Source: a virus. From it: DNA of 28,808 bases. Under the pieces are notes generated by a model, which worked only from the letters and a program-made list of their open reading frames with translations, had not been told where the DNA came from and made no database searches. The stretch covers positions 1 through 28,808 of the IMG/VR virus record IMGVR_UViG_3300045284_000365. One strand, given 5' to 3'. The position numbers and the translations under genes were made by a program. Numbering within the stretch: the stretch's first letter is position 1; each line of letters opens with the position of its first letter. This document shows positions 8,034 to 16,209 of the stretch, one piece after another.

Positions 8034-8467
8034 TGGATATTCTCGCTATCCGCCAGGCGCTCGCCGCCGTGGTCGAAGGGGTTACTGGCAGGTGCTATTC
8101 GCATCCGACCCGGTCGCCGAACGCGCCGTGTGGAGTGATCGCCCCCGCCGAAGGCGAGTTCATCGACTACCTCCAAGCCATGCACCGGGGCCTCGTCGCC
8201 GTCAACTTCCGCGTCATCCTCCTCGCGTCACTCGGCGACGACGAAGGTACCGCCAAGATCTCGTCCTGGTTGTCGACGGGCACGGGCACCTCCTCGTCTG
8301 TGCCGGACGCGCTTGCCGGCGCGACGGCGGATAAAACGCTCGGTGGTTTGGTCGGCGATCTGGTGGTGCGTCGCGCGGAGAACGCCGGGTGGATACCGAT
8401 CCCGCCGGATACGAACAACTGGTTTGCGTCGGCCGAGATCGCCGTCGACATCTCCCTCCCGCAATAA
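8033..8467 (+). CDS. Neck / tail-terminator-like protein
   Basis: A 144-residue protein. The start (DILAIRQALAAVVEGV, then CYSHPTRSPNAPCGVI) and the later FRVILLASLGDDEGTAKISSWL segment are the layout of tail-terminator or neck proteins in actinophages: a helix, a strand with a Pro, then an alpha/beta core. It lies one gene after the connector, where a stopper or tail terminator is expected. I cannot decide between these from sequence alone. Confidence 0.6.
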   Translation: MDILAIRQALAAVVEGVTGRCYSHPTRSPNAPCGVIAPAEGEFIDYLQAMHRGLVAVNFRVILLASLGDDEGTAKISSWLSTGTGTSSSVPDALAGATADKTLGGLVGDLVVRRAENAGWIPIPPDTNNWFASAEIAVDISLPQ

Positions 8468-8482
8468 TCAAGGAGCGTTTGC

Positions 8483-8821
8483 ATGGCCCTTCTCACCACC
8501 CAAAACATTGCGCGCACCGGAATCACCCCCACCTATGCGGCGGTGGCGGCGACGGACACGTTCACGCCGGGTGCTCAGGTGTTCCTCCATGTGAAGAACG
8601 CCGGTGGTTCACCCGACACCTGTGTCGTACAGGTTCTCGCCGGCGACCCGCCCGGCCTTGTGATCTCCGATAACTCGGTGTCGGTAACGAACGCGCAGGA
8701 ACGGATGATCGGTCCGTTTCCGGCGCAGTTCTTCGCGGATCCGACGACCGGTTTGGCGACGGTGACGCACGGGTTCACTACGTCGGTAACAGTCGGCGTC
8801 TTCAACTTGACGCAGCCATGA
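8483..8821 (+). CDS. Small beta-rich virion protein (decoration-like)
   Basis: A 112-residue, largely beta protein. It opens with LLTTQNIARTGITPTYAAV, then FLHVKNAGG, and includes ERMIGPFPAQFFADPTTGLATVTH. This arrangement is common in small structural proteins of actinophages that I associate with capsid decoration or head-tail joining, but the exact role is uncertain. AAGGAG lies about eight bases before the ATG. The stop overlaps the next start (ATGA). No membrane segment. Confidence 0.6.
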   Translation: MALLTTQNIARTGITPTYAAVAATDTFTPGAQVFLHVKNAGGSPDTCVVQVLAGDPPGLVISDNSVSVTNAQERMIGPFPAQFFADPTTGLATVTHGFTTSVTVGVFNLTQP

Positions 8822-9126
8822 ACCGCTACAAGGTCCTTCTGCCTCTCACCGTGCATACGGCCGACGCCTCGTATGCGCAGGGCGAAGAGTTCGACCAGGA
8901 GTTCTCCGTCGAGGATGAGGCCGCGAACCTGGCGTCCGGGCTGCTCGAGCTACTCCCCAACACCTACCGGGTGATCGGCGGTAGCGAAGTCCACGGCACG
9001 AAACCGGGTGGGACGTTCACGATGGCGATACCGCTCGGGCAGGAAGCCTTGCTCATCGAAGGCGGCCACATCGAACGTGTCGACGACGAACCGGTCGTCG
9101 AATCCAGCGAAACACCCAAGGAGTAA
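8818..9126 (+). CDS. Hypothetical protein (head-tail region)
   Basis: A 102-residue acidic protein. The first half (YKVLLPLTVHTADASYAQGEEFDQEF) reads like a small beta domain, and DEAANLASGLLEL is a helix. The C-terminal ~30 residues are acidic and probably disordered. It is coupled to the preceding structural gene and precedes the tail tube gene by three bases. Family not recognised; probably a virion or assembly protein from context. Confidence 0.5.
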   Translation: MNRYKVLLPLTVHTADASYAQGEEFDQEFSVEDEAANLASGLLELLPNTYRVIGGSEVHGTKPGGTFTMAIPLGQEALLIEGGHIERVDDEPVVESSETPKE

Positions 9127-9129
9127 ACG

Positions 9130-9555
9130 ATGGCCGCATTCGTACTGACCGATGGACTAGTGATCGTCAACGGTGTGACGTTGAGCGACCACGCGTTCAA
9201 CATCACTGTCGAGGACACCCGCACCGAAGTGGACATCACCGCGTTCGGTGCGACGTCGAAGGCGATCACCAAAGGTCTCGGTGACGCGTCGATAACGATC
9301 CAGTTCTACCAGGACTTCGCTGCCGGCAAGACCCACGCGACGTTGCAACCGTTGATCAGCTCGACGACCGGCGTGACCGTCGAGGTGAGAGCGACGTCCG
9401 CTGCGCGCTCGGCGACGAACCCGGCCGCGCTCCTCACCGCCTTGTTGACGACGTACAACATGCTCCAAGGCGGCGTCACCGACACGCAGGGTAATAACAC
9501 GACGGCGGTGTTCAAGAACTCGAGCCAATCCGGTATGACTTACCCGACTTCATAG
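9130..9555 (+). CDS. Major tail (tube) protein, putative
   Basis: At 141 residues it is a compact tail-tube candidate. Features are VNGVTLSDHAFNITVEDTRTEVDITAFGA, the strand-rich start of many siphophage tube proteins, followed by KGLGDASITIQFYQD and a domain of alternating polar/hydrophobic strands ending in DTQGNNTTAVFKN. It lies before an HK97 gp10-like gene and the chaperone/tape-measure genes, where the tube gene is commonly located. It is short compared with most tubes, so a minor tail protein cannot be excluded. Confidence 0.7.
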   Translation: MAAFVLTDGLVIVNGVTLSDHAFNITVEDTRTEVDITAFGATSKAITKGLGDASITIQFYQDFAAGKTHATLQPLISSTTGVTVEVRATSAARSATNPAALLTALLTTYNMLQGGVTDTQGNNTTAVFKNSSQSGMTYPTS

Positions 9556-9558
9556 CCG

Positions 9559-9984
9559 ATGCCGATCGTCGTCACCGGCCTGAAAGAGGTCAAGGCCGGC
9601 CTGAAGGAGATCGGCGACGCCGGCGCCCAGAAAGAGGTTCGCCTCGCCCTGAAGAAAGGCGCCGAGATCGTCGCCGCGGACGCGCGAGGACGTGTCCCGT
9701 CGAGGACCGGACGCGCTGCCGGTTCGATCAAGGCGGGCACCTCGGGTGCGTCGGCGTTCGTTGTCGGCGGCAAAGGTTCGGTCCGCTACTACGGATGGCT
9801 CGATTTCGGTACCCGCAACCCGCGCCACGGCAACCCCCGCTCGGTGGGTCCGTGGTCCGGTTCCGGTACGGGGCCGGCGAAAGGTCGGTTCATCTACCCG
9901 GCGCTCGAAGCGAAGCAGGACGAGGTCGCCGCACAGATCGAGCAAGGCGTGAACGAGGTCATCAAGAGAGTGGGGCTCGACTAA
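9559..9984 (+). CDS. HK97 gp10-like tail-completion protein
   Basis: A 141-residue protein with the family's pattern: an N-terminal amphipathic helix (GLKEVKAGLKEIGDAGAQKEVRLALKKGAEIVAADAR), the conserved VPSRTGRAAGSI motif near residue 46, YYGWLDFGTRNP, and a C-terminal helix. Members of this family act at the head-tail junction or in tail completion. The start codon comes three bases after the preceding stop. Confidence 0.82.
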   Translation: MPIVVTGLKEVKAGLKEIGDAGAQKEVRLALKKGAEIVAADARGRVPSRTGRAAGSIKAGTSGASAFVVGGKGSVRYYGWLDFGTRNPRHGNPRSVGPWSGSGTGPAKGRFIYPALEAKQDEVAAQIEQGVNEVIKRVGLD

Positions 9985-9997
9985 ACAAGGGAGCAGC

Positions 9998-10189
9998 ATG
10001 GCCGTTCTTACTGACCACGAACTAGGCCTCAGGGGTTTCTCGAAGGCCTTGCTCGTGGCGCAGGGCATCGATCCTCGTACCGTGAGGAGTTACACGATCG
10101 ATTGCGATGTCAACGAAGCAGCGATGATGACCGTACGCGTCTACATCAACGATGCGGCGGCTGAACTGCTGCGGTCGATCGACCGATGA
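9998..10189 (+). CDS. Small hypothetical tail-region protein
   Basis: A 63-residue protein with AAGGGAGC about six bases before its ATG. Composition is alpha/beta: an N-terminal helix (RGFSKALLVAQG), then VRSYTIDCDVNEAAMMTVRVYIND and a short C-terminal helix. It overlaps the next gene by four bases, so it is probably coupled to the tail-assembly chaperone. Family not recognised. Confidence 0.6.
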   Translation: MAVLTDHELGLRGFSKALLVAQGIDPRTVRSYTIDCDVNEAAMMTVRVYINDAAAELLRSIDR

Positions 10190-10509
10190 TCCCGTGGCGA
10201 TACAAGGTGACATGGGGCGAACGCTCGGAGGAGGTGACGATCCTCTTCGGTGATCTGGCCCGCTTCGAGGTAAAGGTCGGCAAGGCGTACCAGCAGCTCC
10301 TCGACGAGAAGGCGTGGACCTCGTACTGCGACGCCCTCCTCGTCTACACCTGCCTGCAACGGTTGAAGATCCACGAACAGTCGTTCGACGACTTTCTCGA
10401 CACCGCCGATGTCGAGCTCGTGCAGTACGGCGAGGCGACTCAGGGAAAAGCGCCCCGCCGGGCAGCGTCTTCTGGACGATCTCGGCGCTCGCCGTCGAGT
10501 GCGGCCTAG
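10186..10509 (+). CDS. Tail assembly chaperone, short (gpG-like) product
   Basis: First product of the frameshifted chaperone pair that guides polymerisation of tail tube subunits around the tape measure. The 107-residue zero-frame product has an N-terminal strand pair (YKVTWGERSEEVTILFGDLARFE) and helices up to residue ~85. The ending after the slippery site (QGK, then APRRAASSGRSRRSPSSAA) is low-complexity, as expected where a second frame constrains the DNA. It sits directly before the tape-measure gene. The longer frameshift product is listed separately. Confidence 0.85.
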   Translation: MIPWRYKVTWGERSEEVTILFGDLARFEVKVGKAYQQLLDEKAWTSYCDALLVYTCLQRLKIHEQSFDDFLDTADVELVQYGEATQGKAPRRAASSGRSRRSPSSAA

Positions 10510-10601
10510 ATCCCCTGAGGCTGTTCCGTCTGGCCGAGGTCGAACCCGATCTGTTCGAGACGGTGAAGACGTACGCGCTGAGGAGGGCGGACCGTGGCTA
10601 A
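10186..10601 (+). CDS. Tail assembly chaperone, -1 frameshift fusion (gpG-gpT-like)
   Basis: Predicted fusion made when ribosomes slip back one base at GGGAAAA. Residues 1-88 come from the zero frame; about 50 residues follow in the -1 frame from base 10449 (SAPPGSVFWTISALAVECGLDP, then LRLFRLAEVEPDLFETVKTYAL). That frame has no good start of its own, is protein-like and rich in hydrophobic/acidic helices. It ends only eight bases after the tape-measure start. Expected length is about 138 residues. The same arrangement is known from phage lambda G/GT and is conserved in siphophages. Confidence 0.85.
10443..10449 (+). promoter_or_regulatory. Programmed -1 ribosomal frameshift site (GGGAAAA)
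   Basis: The heptamer fits the X XXY YYZ rule in the zero frame (G GGA AAA). It falls close to the point where conserved-looking sequence passes from the zero frame to the -1 frame. A small GC stem (GCCC/GGGC) can form three bases downstream. Confidence 0.88.
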
Positions 10602-12549
10602 GAACGAAGTCAAAGTCGCGATCATTGTCGACGACAAAGGCGCCAAGTCGGGCATCAAGTCGGTGCAGGGCGAGTTCGACAAGCTGGGCAAGACGGCCGA
10701 GCAGTCGGTAGCGGGCATCGGCGGCAAGGTGTCGTCCGCGTTCACCAAGTCGTTCGGTAAGGGCTCGATCGCGTCGACCTCGATCAGCAGCCTCGGTTCG
10801 TCGGTCGACGGCTTGGCGTCCGGTGCGCTCTCCGGTGCTCTCCCGTTGGCTGCGGCCGGCGCCGGGGTGGCGATCGCCAAGTTCGCGGTGAACAGCGCAG
10901 CGAAGTTCACCGAACTCGGCAAGCAGGTCGAGAAGTTTTCTGTGGTGTCCGGTACGAGTACGGATGCGGCGTCCCGGTTCATTGCCGTCGCCGACGACTA
11001 CGGCGTCTCTGCGGAGACTCTGGCCGGTTCGGTGGGGAAGCTCGGCAAGGCGCTCGGCGCGAACATCGGTGCGCTCGACAAGTACGGCGTGGCCGTGGCG
11101 AAGACTAAGGACGGCAGCGTAGATCTGACGCAGTCCACGTTCAACGTGATCGACGCCTACAACCACACGACCGACCCGGCGAAGAAAGCTGCGCTCGGTA
11201 CCGCCGCGTTCGGCAAGTCGTATCAGGAACTCATCCCGCTGATCGATGTCGGTTCCGACAAGATCAAGGCGTCGTTCGACAAGGTCGACAAGGCGCAGGT
11301 GTTCTCCGATGCCAAGGTCAAAGAGGCGAAGGATTACGGCGTCGCTCTCGACAACCTGAAGGATCAGTTCTACGACTTCCAGCTCACGGTCGGTAAGCAG
11401 GTCATCCCGGTCCTGACCGAACTGACGGGCACCGTCTCGTCGATCGTCGGCCCGTTGAACGATCTCGGTGACGCCATCCCCGGTGCGAGCCTCGGGAACT
11501 TCGTCAAGGCGTTGCAGGTGGCGATCAACCCGATCAAGCTCGTACAGGTCGCGACGGGTGATCTGACCGACAAGTACAACAAGGCGTTCAACACGGCCGC
11601 GCTCGGCGTCAACATCTTCGCCGGGCTCGACAAGTCGGTGACCTCGGTGGCTGCGTCGTTCAAGTCGGCGAAGATCGAAGGCGACGGCCTCGGCACCGGC
11701 ATCCTCGCCGTGACTGCGGCAGCGAAAGCGGCGTCGGCTGGTCACGACGGCCTCGGCGACAGCATCATGGGTGTCGTCCGTGCGCAGAAGCTGGCCGCCG
11801 ATCAGGCGAAGGTTGCGACGGATACCTACAACGAGCAGCAGACTGCGCTCAAAGATTTGCAGGACGCGCAACATGGGACGACGGACGCGGCGCTCGCTTC
11901 GCAGCAGGCCGACCTCGACGCGGCCACGTCGATCGACACGTACAACACGTCGTTGAAGAACAGCAAGTTGACGGTCGGCGAGCACAAGCAGGCGTTCCTC
12001 GACGTGCAGACCTCGATCTTCGGTGCGTCGGAGACGTTCGGCGATTACGTGGTCGCGCAGGAGAAAGGCGCAGGCCGGATCGTCACGGCGACGGAGGAGA
12101 CGACGGTCAAGAACGAGGCGCAGATAACAAGCCTCAGCCAGTTGCAGTCGACCGTCGCGCCGGGGTCCGAGTTGTGGAACGCCATCCAGCAGTACATCGA
12201 CCACCTCAACTCGATCCCGAAGTCGGTCTACACGAATATTGACACGCGGCTAGGCAATCCGACGGGTGCCGGGGCCGGCGCGAAGTACGGCCCTCGAGCA
12301 GCCGGTGGTCCGGTAGTGGGCGGTTCCACCTACCTCGTCGGTGAGCAAGGACCGGAACTGTTCATGCCGTCCTCGAGCGGGTCGATCGTTCCGAACAACA
12401 AAATGGCGATGGCCGGTGGTGGCACGACGATCGTCAACAACAACTACTTCACTGTCGACCGGTCCGCCGACCAGGCGAGCGTCGGCCGGGCGATCGCCGA
12501 AAGCCTGAAAGCCTACGAACGGTCCTCAGGGACGGCGTGGCGTAGCTGA
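10594..12549 (+). CDS. Tail tape-measure protein
   Basis: Scaffold that sets tail length and may pass into the cell envelope during DNA entry. 651 residues; by the usual ~0.15 nm per residue this implies a tail of roughly 100 nm. The N-terminus is helical (VQGEFDKLGKTAEQS), then a Gly/Ala-rich hydrophobic segment (about residues 76-105), long helical regions, and a Gln-rich coiled coil near 405-450. It ends with the TMP-like GGGTTIVNNNYFTVDRSADQASVGRAI region. The GTG start has AGGAGGG about six bases upstream and lies inside the end of the chaperone -1 frame. Confidence 0.93.
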   Translation: MAKNEVKVAIIVDDKGAKSGIKSVQGEFDKLGKTAEQSVAGIGGKVSSAFTKSFGKGSIASTSISSLGSSVDGLASGALSGALPLAAAGAGVAIAKFAVNSAAKFTELGKQVEKFSVVSGTSTDAASRFIAVADDYGVSAETLAGSVGKLGKALGANIGALDKYGVAVAKTKDGSVDLTQSTFNVIDAYNHTTDPAKKAALGTAAFGKSYQELIPLIDVGSDKIKASFDKVDKAQVFSDAKVKEAKDYGVALDNLKDQFYDFQLTVGKQVIPVLTELTGTVSSIVGPLNDLGDAIPGASLGNFVKALQVAINPIKLVQVATGDLTDKYNKAFNTAALGVNIFAGLDKSVTSVAASFKSAKIEGDGLGTGILAVTAAAKAASAGHDGLGDSIMGVVRAQKLAADQAKVATDTYNEQQTALKDLQDAQHGTTDAALASQQADLDAATSIDTYNTSLKNSKLTVGEHKQAFLDVQTSIFGASETFGDYVVAQEKGAGRIVTATEETTVKNEAQITSLSQLQSTVAPGSELWNAIQQYIDHLNSIPKSVYTNIDTRLGNPTGAGAGAKYGPRAAGGPVVGGSTYLVGEQGPELFMPSSSGSIVPNNKMAMAGGGTTIVNNNYFTVDRSADQASVGRAIAESLKAYERSSGTAWRS

Positions 12550-14399
12550 TGGCCTGGTCGTGGGATGGCGCCACGCTCGACGTACAGATGGGGTTCGGGT
12601 TCGCCCCGGCCACGGCGATCGCTTCGATCACGTGGACCACGATCACCCCGTATGTGCGGTCCCTGTCGTTCGATAACGGCAAGTCCGACGAACTCGACAC
12701 CTACCAGGCAGGGCGTCTGTCGATGGTGCTGTCGAACGCGGACCGTCGCTTCGATCCGCTGCACACGACCGGCGCCTACTACCCGAACCTGAAACCGATG
12801 ACCCCGATGCGGATCCGGTTCACATACTCGGGTACGACCGTCACTCTCTGGACCGGGTTCGTCTCCGGGTTCCCGCAGTCCTACGACCCGCCCTACGACG
12901 CGACGGTCGCGGTCACCGCGTCGGACGGGTTCGGTGTTCTTTCCCGAACGATCATGCCGTCGCTCTACGCCGCCGAGGTCACCACCGACACCCCGTCACT
13001 GTGGTGGCGGCTCGGTGAGCAAGCCGGTACGACGGCGGTCGACGCGTCGGGCAACGCGCTCGACGGCACATACGATGGCGGCGCGACGTTCAACTCCCGC
13101 ACGGGGTTGGTGGTCGACTCTGACAACGCGATCGCGTTTGACAGTGACGATGCCGTGGCGAAGCACGGGTTCACCTGGCCGGCGTACCCGTTCAGTATTG
13201 AACTATGGGTGAGTCTCCCGGTTTCGGCGGCCGGTAGCAGCGGCGTCATCGTGGCATGTCAAGGTACGGGTGCGATCGTTTCCTTATCGTGCGACAACAT
13301 CACTCCCAGATTGCTCGTATCCATTGCGGGTTACGTCTCGCCGCCGAACTGGTTGAGGACATACACAGCCAACCTGCTGGACGGTCTGACGCACCATGTC
13401 GTAATCACTTTTGCGAGCGGAGCCGCCGCCCCAATCTTGTATGTCGACGGTGTAGCCGTCGGATCAAGCAGTGGTTCGGGAACGGTCCCGGCTGTCGGTG
13501 CAGCTGACCTATTCGTCTACGGCGCAACGATCGTTGCCACCGTAGACGAGTTCGCTATCTACGGCTCTGCCCTGTCGGCGGCTCGTGTGCTCTCCCACTA
13601 CAACGCCGGACACGCACCGTTCTCGGGACTCGACACCGGTGCCGCGGTCACGAAGATCCTCGACATCATCGGTTGGCCCTCGGCCGACCGAACGATCGAG
13701 ACCGGCAAGACCACCGTCGTCGCTTTCGACACGTCCGGCATGACCGCCCTCGGAGCGATCCAGGCCCTCGAGAAGACCGAGCAGGGACGGTTCTTCATCG
13801 CTCCCGACGGTAAGGCCACGTTCTACAACCGGCACCACACGCTCACCACCGCCGCATCGACGACATCGCAGGCGACGTTCGGTGACAGTGGCGGCGAGTT
13901 GCCGTACGGCGACCTCGACCTCGACTACGACGACTCGAAGATCCGAAACTCGATCACGACGGCGCGCGTCGACGGCTCTCCGTTCCCCGCGAAGGACACG
14001 ACGTCGATTACGAGCTACCGGGAACGCGGCTACTCGTTGACCGGTCTCCTCAACTCGTCCGACGCCGAGCTCCGCGACATGGGCCAGTGGCTCCTCACCC
14101 ACTACAAGGATCCGGCGACCCGTGTCCCGCAGATCGTGATCCAACCGCGGGCTCTACCCGCGTCGCTGTTTCCGCAGGTTCGTGACCGACTCCTCGGCGA
14201 TCGGGTAACCGTGAAACGTCGCCCCCAGAACGTCGGCTCGGCCATCTCACTCGCCGTGCTCATTGAGGGCATACAGCACGATCTCACCCTCGACGACTGG
14301 ACAGTGAAGTTGTTCCTGTCACCGGCCGAGACGACCGGGTTCTTCCGTCTCGACGACACCACCTACGGGTTGCTCGACAGCAACCGCCTTGCCTTCTGA
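12549..14399 (+). CDS. Large tail-tip protein with embedded LamG-like domain
   Basis: A 616-residue minor tail protein right after the tape measure, the position of distal-tail or tail-hub proteins. Residues ~1-145 (SFDNGKSDELDTYQAGRLSMVLSNADRRFDP) and ~360-616 (IIGWPSADRTIETGKTTV, then FIAPDGKATFYNR) look like one tail protein. Between them, residues ~146-356 form a concanavalin A/LamG-like jelly roll, with SLWWRLGE, FSIELWV, HHVVITFASG, LYVDGVAVG and DEFAIYGSALSAARVLSHYNAG. Such domains bind glycans, so the insert could aid host recognition. Overlaps the tape-measure stop by one base (TGATG). Confidence 0.82.
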   Translation: MAWSWDGATLDVQMGFGFAPATAIASITWTTITPYVRSLSFDNGKSDELDTYQAGRLSMVLSNADRRFDPLHTTGAYYPNLKPMTPMRIRFTYSGTTVTLWTGFVSGFPQSYDPPYDATVAVTASDGFGVLSRTIMPSLYAAEVTTDTPSLWWRLGEQAGTTAVDASGNALDGTYDGGATFNSRTGLVVDSDNAIAFDSDDAVAKHGFTWPAYPFSIELWVSLPVSAAGSSGVIVACQGTGAIVSLSCDNITPRLLVSIAGYVSPPNWLRTYTANLLDGLTHHVVITFASGAAAPILYVDGVAVGSSSGSGTVPAVGAADLFVYGATIVATVDEFAIYGSALSAARVLSHYNAGHAPFSGLDTGAAVTKILDIIGWPSADRTIETGKTTVVAFDTSGMTALGAIQALEKTEQGRFFIAPDGKATFYNRHHTLTTAASTTSQATFGDSGGELPYGDLDLDYDDSKIRNSITTARVDGSPFPAKDTTSITSYRERGYSLTGLLNSSDAELRDMGQWLLTHYKDPATRVPQIVIQPRALPASLFPQVRDRLLGDRVTVKRRPQNVGSAISLAVLIEGIQHDLTLDDWTVKLFLSPAETTGFFRLDDTTYGLLDSNRLAF

Positions 14400-14411
14400 A
14401 ACGGGGAACTG

Positions 14412-14786
14412 ATGGCCGTTCCGAAGACGTGGTCCGCGTCCGAGCTGTTGACCAACACCGACCTGAACGCCTCGCTGGCCTCGACGGCGTGGACGGCGGT
14501 GACGTACACGAACTCGTGGGTCGACTTCGGCGCCGGCAACCAGGCCGTCCAGTACCGCAAAGTCGGAGACATGGTGCAGATGCGTGGACTGATGAAGTCG
14601 GGCACCATCGGACTCGCCTCCTTTACGCTGCCGTCCGGGTTCCGCCCGCCTGCCCCTCTAGCCATGGCAACAGTTTCGAACGGGCTGTTCGGATACTTCT
14701 CTATCAGTACCGCCGGTGTCGTCGTCCCTGCCGCCGGTTCGAACGTCTCGTTCGAGGTCGACTACCAGTTCTCGGTGACGACCTGA
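14412..14786 (+). CDS. Tail protein / receptor-binding-like beta domain
   Basis: A 124-residue beta-rich protein. KTWSASELLTNTDLNASL is a helix-turn seen at the start of many phage tail and fibre proteins. The body (SWVDFGAGNQAVQYRKVGDMVQMRGLMKSG, then LPSGFRPPAPLAM and the final VSFEVDYQFSV) resembles the C-terminal jelly-roll tips of actinophage tail fibres. It lies after the tail-tip gene and before endolysin. Role in receptor binding is inferred. Confidence 0.65.
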   Translation: MAVPKTWSASELLTNTDLNASLASTAWTAVTYTNSWVDFGAGNQAVQYRKVGDMVQMRGLMKSGTIGLASFTLPSGFRPPAPLAMATVSNGLFGYFSISTAGVVVPAAGSNVSFEVDYQFSVTT

Positions 14787-15067
14787 TGGCCCGCCTCGTC
14801 TACCGAGACGGCACCCGCTCCGTCTACGAAGTCGACGACCAGCCCGGTGTCATCGATCACGTCGACTACGGCGCCCCTCAGATGGATGGGTCGCTGCTCC
14901 CGTTGCCGATGGCGAACCGGATGGACCAGGCGTTCGACGGGCTCAAACAGATCCGTGACTCGTCCGGCGCGCTCACCCTTGCTCAACTCTCGAACGCCGT
15001 ACGCGTCCTCGCCGGGGCCGTCATTGCCCTCGGGCGGCTCTACCTCGGCCGCATCGAGACGGACTGA
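14786..15067 (+). CDS. Small tail-region protein
   Basis: A 93-residue protein beginning at the ATG overlapping the previous stop (TGATG). A longer reading frame upstream is a shadow of the preceding gene. Residues 1-35 are beta-like (RLVYRDGTRSVYEVDDQPGV); residues 50-93 are helical (RMDQAFDGLKQIRDSSGALTLAQLSNAVRVLAGAVIALGRL) and moderately hydrophobic. Its stop overlaps the endolysin start. Family not recognised; either a tail accessory or a lysis-associated protein. Confidence 0.6.
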   Translation: MARLVYRDGTRSVYEVDDQPGVIDHVDYGAPQMDGSLLPLPMANRMDQAFDGLKQIRDSSGALTLAQLSNAVRVLAGAVIALGRLYLGRIETD

Positions 15068-15813
15068 TGACCCCCCTCTACCCGGCTGCTCACGTCGACC
15101 TGCTTCTCCCCGAGGCGACGACGCAGCCGAAGATCCAGCCCCGCCTCGTCATACTCCACACGAACGCCGGCAGCTCGAGCACGAGCCCGGTGCAACTGCG
15201 GGCGTTCATGGCGCGCGCCGACATCAACGTCGAATGCCACTTCGACATTGGAATGCAAGGCGACGTGTGGCAGTTCATGCCGTGCAACGTCCGCGCCGAC
15301 TGCAACGCCCAGGCCAACCCGTTCGCCATCTCCATCGAGACGCAGGACACCGGCTCCGGGCCGTTGAACTCGACACCGTGGACCGCCGGCCAGGTCGACG
15401 CCATCGTGAAACTCCTCGCCTGGTTCCGCGACGAATGGCATATCCCGATGGTCCGGGCGGCGCACTGGTCCGGGTCCGGGGTCGGCGCCCACCGCGACTT
15501 CCCGCAATGGTCGTCGGCGGCGCATTCGTGCCCCGGTAACGCCCGCTTCGCCCAGGTTCCCGACATCATCGCTCGAGCAGCCCGCTACGGCCGGAACCCG
15601 CCGGCACCCGACGAGGAGTACGACATGGCGCCCTACCGCATCACGAACCCGGACCGGGCAACCCAACTCATCCGCTGGCCCTCAGGTGCCCTCGGATGGT
15701 GTTCGCATGCCGAAGCCCCGCTCTACCCGGACGCCTACGTAGAAAGCGATCCAGGCACCTTTGACGCCCTCGTAGCCGCTTGCACCGTCCCCGCCGTACC
15801 GCCAGGGCAGTGA
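15067..15813 (+). CDS. Endolysin: N-acetylmuramoyl-L-alanine amidase (Amidase_2)
   Basis: Cuts the bond between muramic acid and the stem peptide to lyse the cell wall. 248 residues. The Amidase_2/PGRP domain covers residues ~20-180. Zinc ligands are His31 (VILHTN), His142 (GAHRDF) and Cys155 (SCPG), with the SIET acidic residue Glu91 lining the site. The C-terminal ~65 residues (MAPYRITNPDRATQLIRWPSG) may be a small cell-wall-binding part. There is no signal peptide, so release depends on the holin-like proteins encoded next. Confidence 0.92.
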   Translation: MTPLYPAAHVDLLLPEATTQPKIQPRLVILHTNAGSSSTSPVQLRAFMARADINVECHFDIGMQGDVWQFMPCNVRADCNAQANPFAISIETQDTGSGPLNSTPWTAGQVDAIVKLLAWFRDEWHIPMVRAAHWSGSGVGAHRDFPQWSSAAHSCPGNARFAQVPDIIARAARYGRNPPAPDEEYDMAPYRITNPDRATQLIRWPSGALGWCSHAEAPLYPDAYVESDPGTFDALVAACTVPAVPPGQ

Positions 15814-15855
15814 CACCCTCTCGTCGTTCTCGCAAGCCCTGAAGGAGGACAGCCG

Positions 15856-15882
15856 ATGGGCGACGTATATCGGTGTCGATAG
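15856..15882 (+). other. Eight-codon leader ORF, in frame with the holin-like gene
   Basis: ATG with an ideal GAAGGAGG site (15841-15848, spacing seven) opens an ORF of eight codons (MGDVYRCR) that ends in TAG. It is in the same frame as the holin-like ATG three bases after that stop. The holin-like start itself has no good ribosome site. The arrangement suggests termination-reinitiation coupling, or an amber-interrupted longer start. Confidence 0.5.
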
Positions 15883-15885
15883 GTC

Positions 15886-16209
15886 ATGTCGCGGATTTAC
15901 GGCGACATCAGCCCAGCCTTGGCGACGGCGATCGTTGCCATCCTCGTCGCGGCCATCAGCGGCTACTACTCGCTCAAAGGTGCCAAGGTTGCCGGCAAGG
16001 CAGAAGAACGCCGAGCGGCGACCGAGGAGTTCACCGCCGTCATCAGGGAGCTACGCGCCGATCTCACCAGGGCACACAAACGTCTCCGCGCGTGCGAAGC
16101 GGGACGTATCGGAGAAGCCGAACGAATCTCAGCGTTGCAGGCACAAGTCAACAACCTGCGCCGCACCGTCGAGATTCTGGAGGCACGAGATGAAGGCCCC
16201 AACCTTTGA
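15886..16209 (+). CDS. Holin-like membrane protein with coiled coil (DUF2746-like)
   Basis: A 107-residue protein with one N-terminal membrane helix (about residues 10-30, ALATAIVAILVAAISGYYSL). A long charged coiled coil covers the rest (EERRAATEEFTAVIRELRADL, then AERISALQAQVNNLRRTVEIL). This layout matches DUF2746-type proteins found next to endolysins in actinophages and considered holin-like. It probably helps time lysis. Its translation seems to depend on an upstream strong ribosome site in front of a tiny in-frame ORF. Confidence 0.7.
   Translation: MSRIYGDISPALATAIVAILVAAISGYYSLKGAKVAGKAEERRAATEEFTAVIRELRADLTRAHKRLRACEAGRIGEAERISALQAQVNNLRRTVEILEARDEGPNL

Noticed and set aside
10141-12204. 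687-codon minus-strand ORF antisense to the tape-measure gene
   Set aside because: It is a mirror frame caused by high GC and lack of stops. The protein is Arg/Leu/Asp-rich without motifs, while the plus strand has a clear tape-measure protein with a ribosome site.
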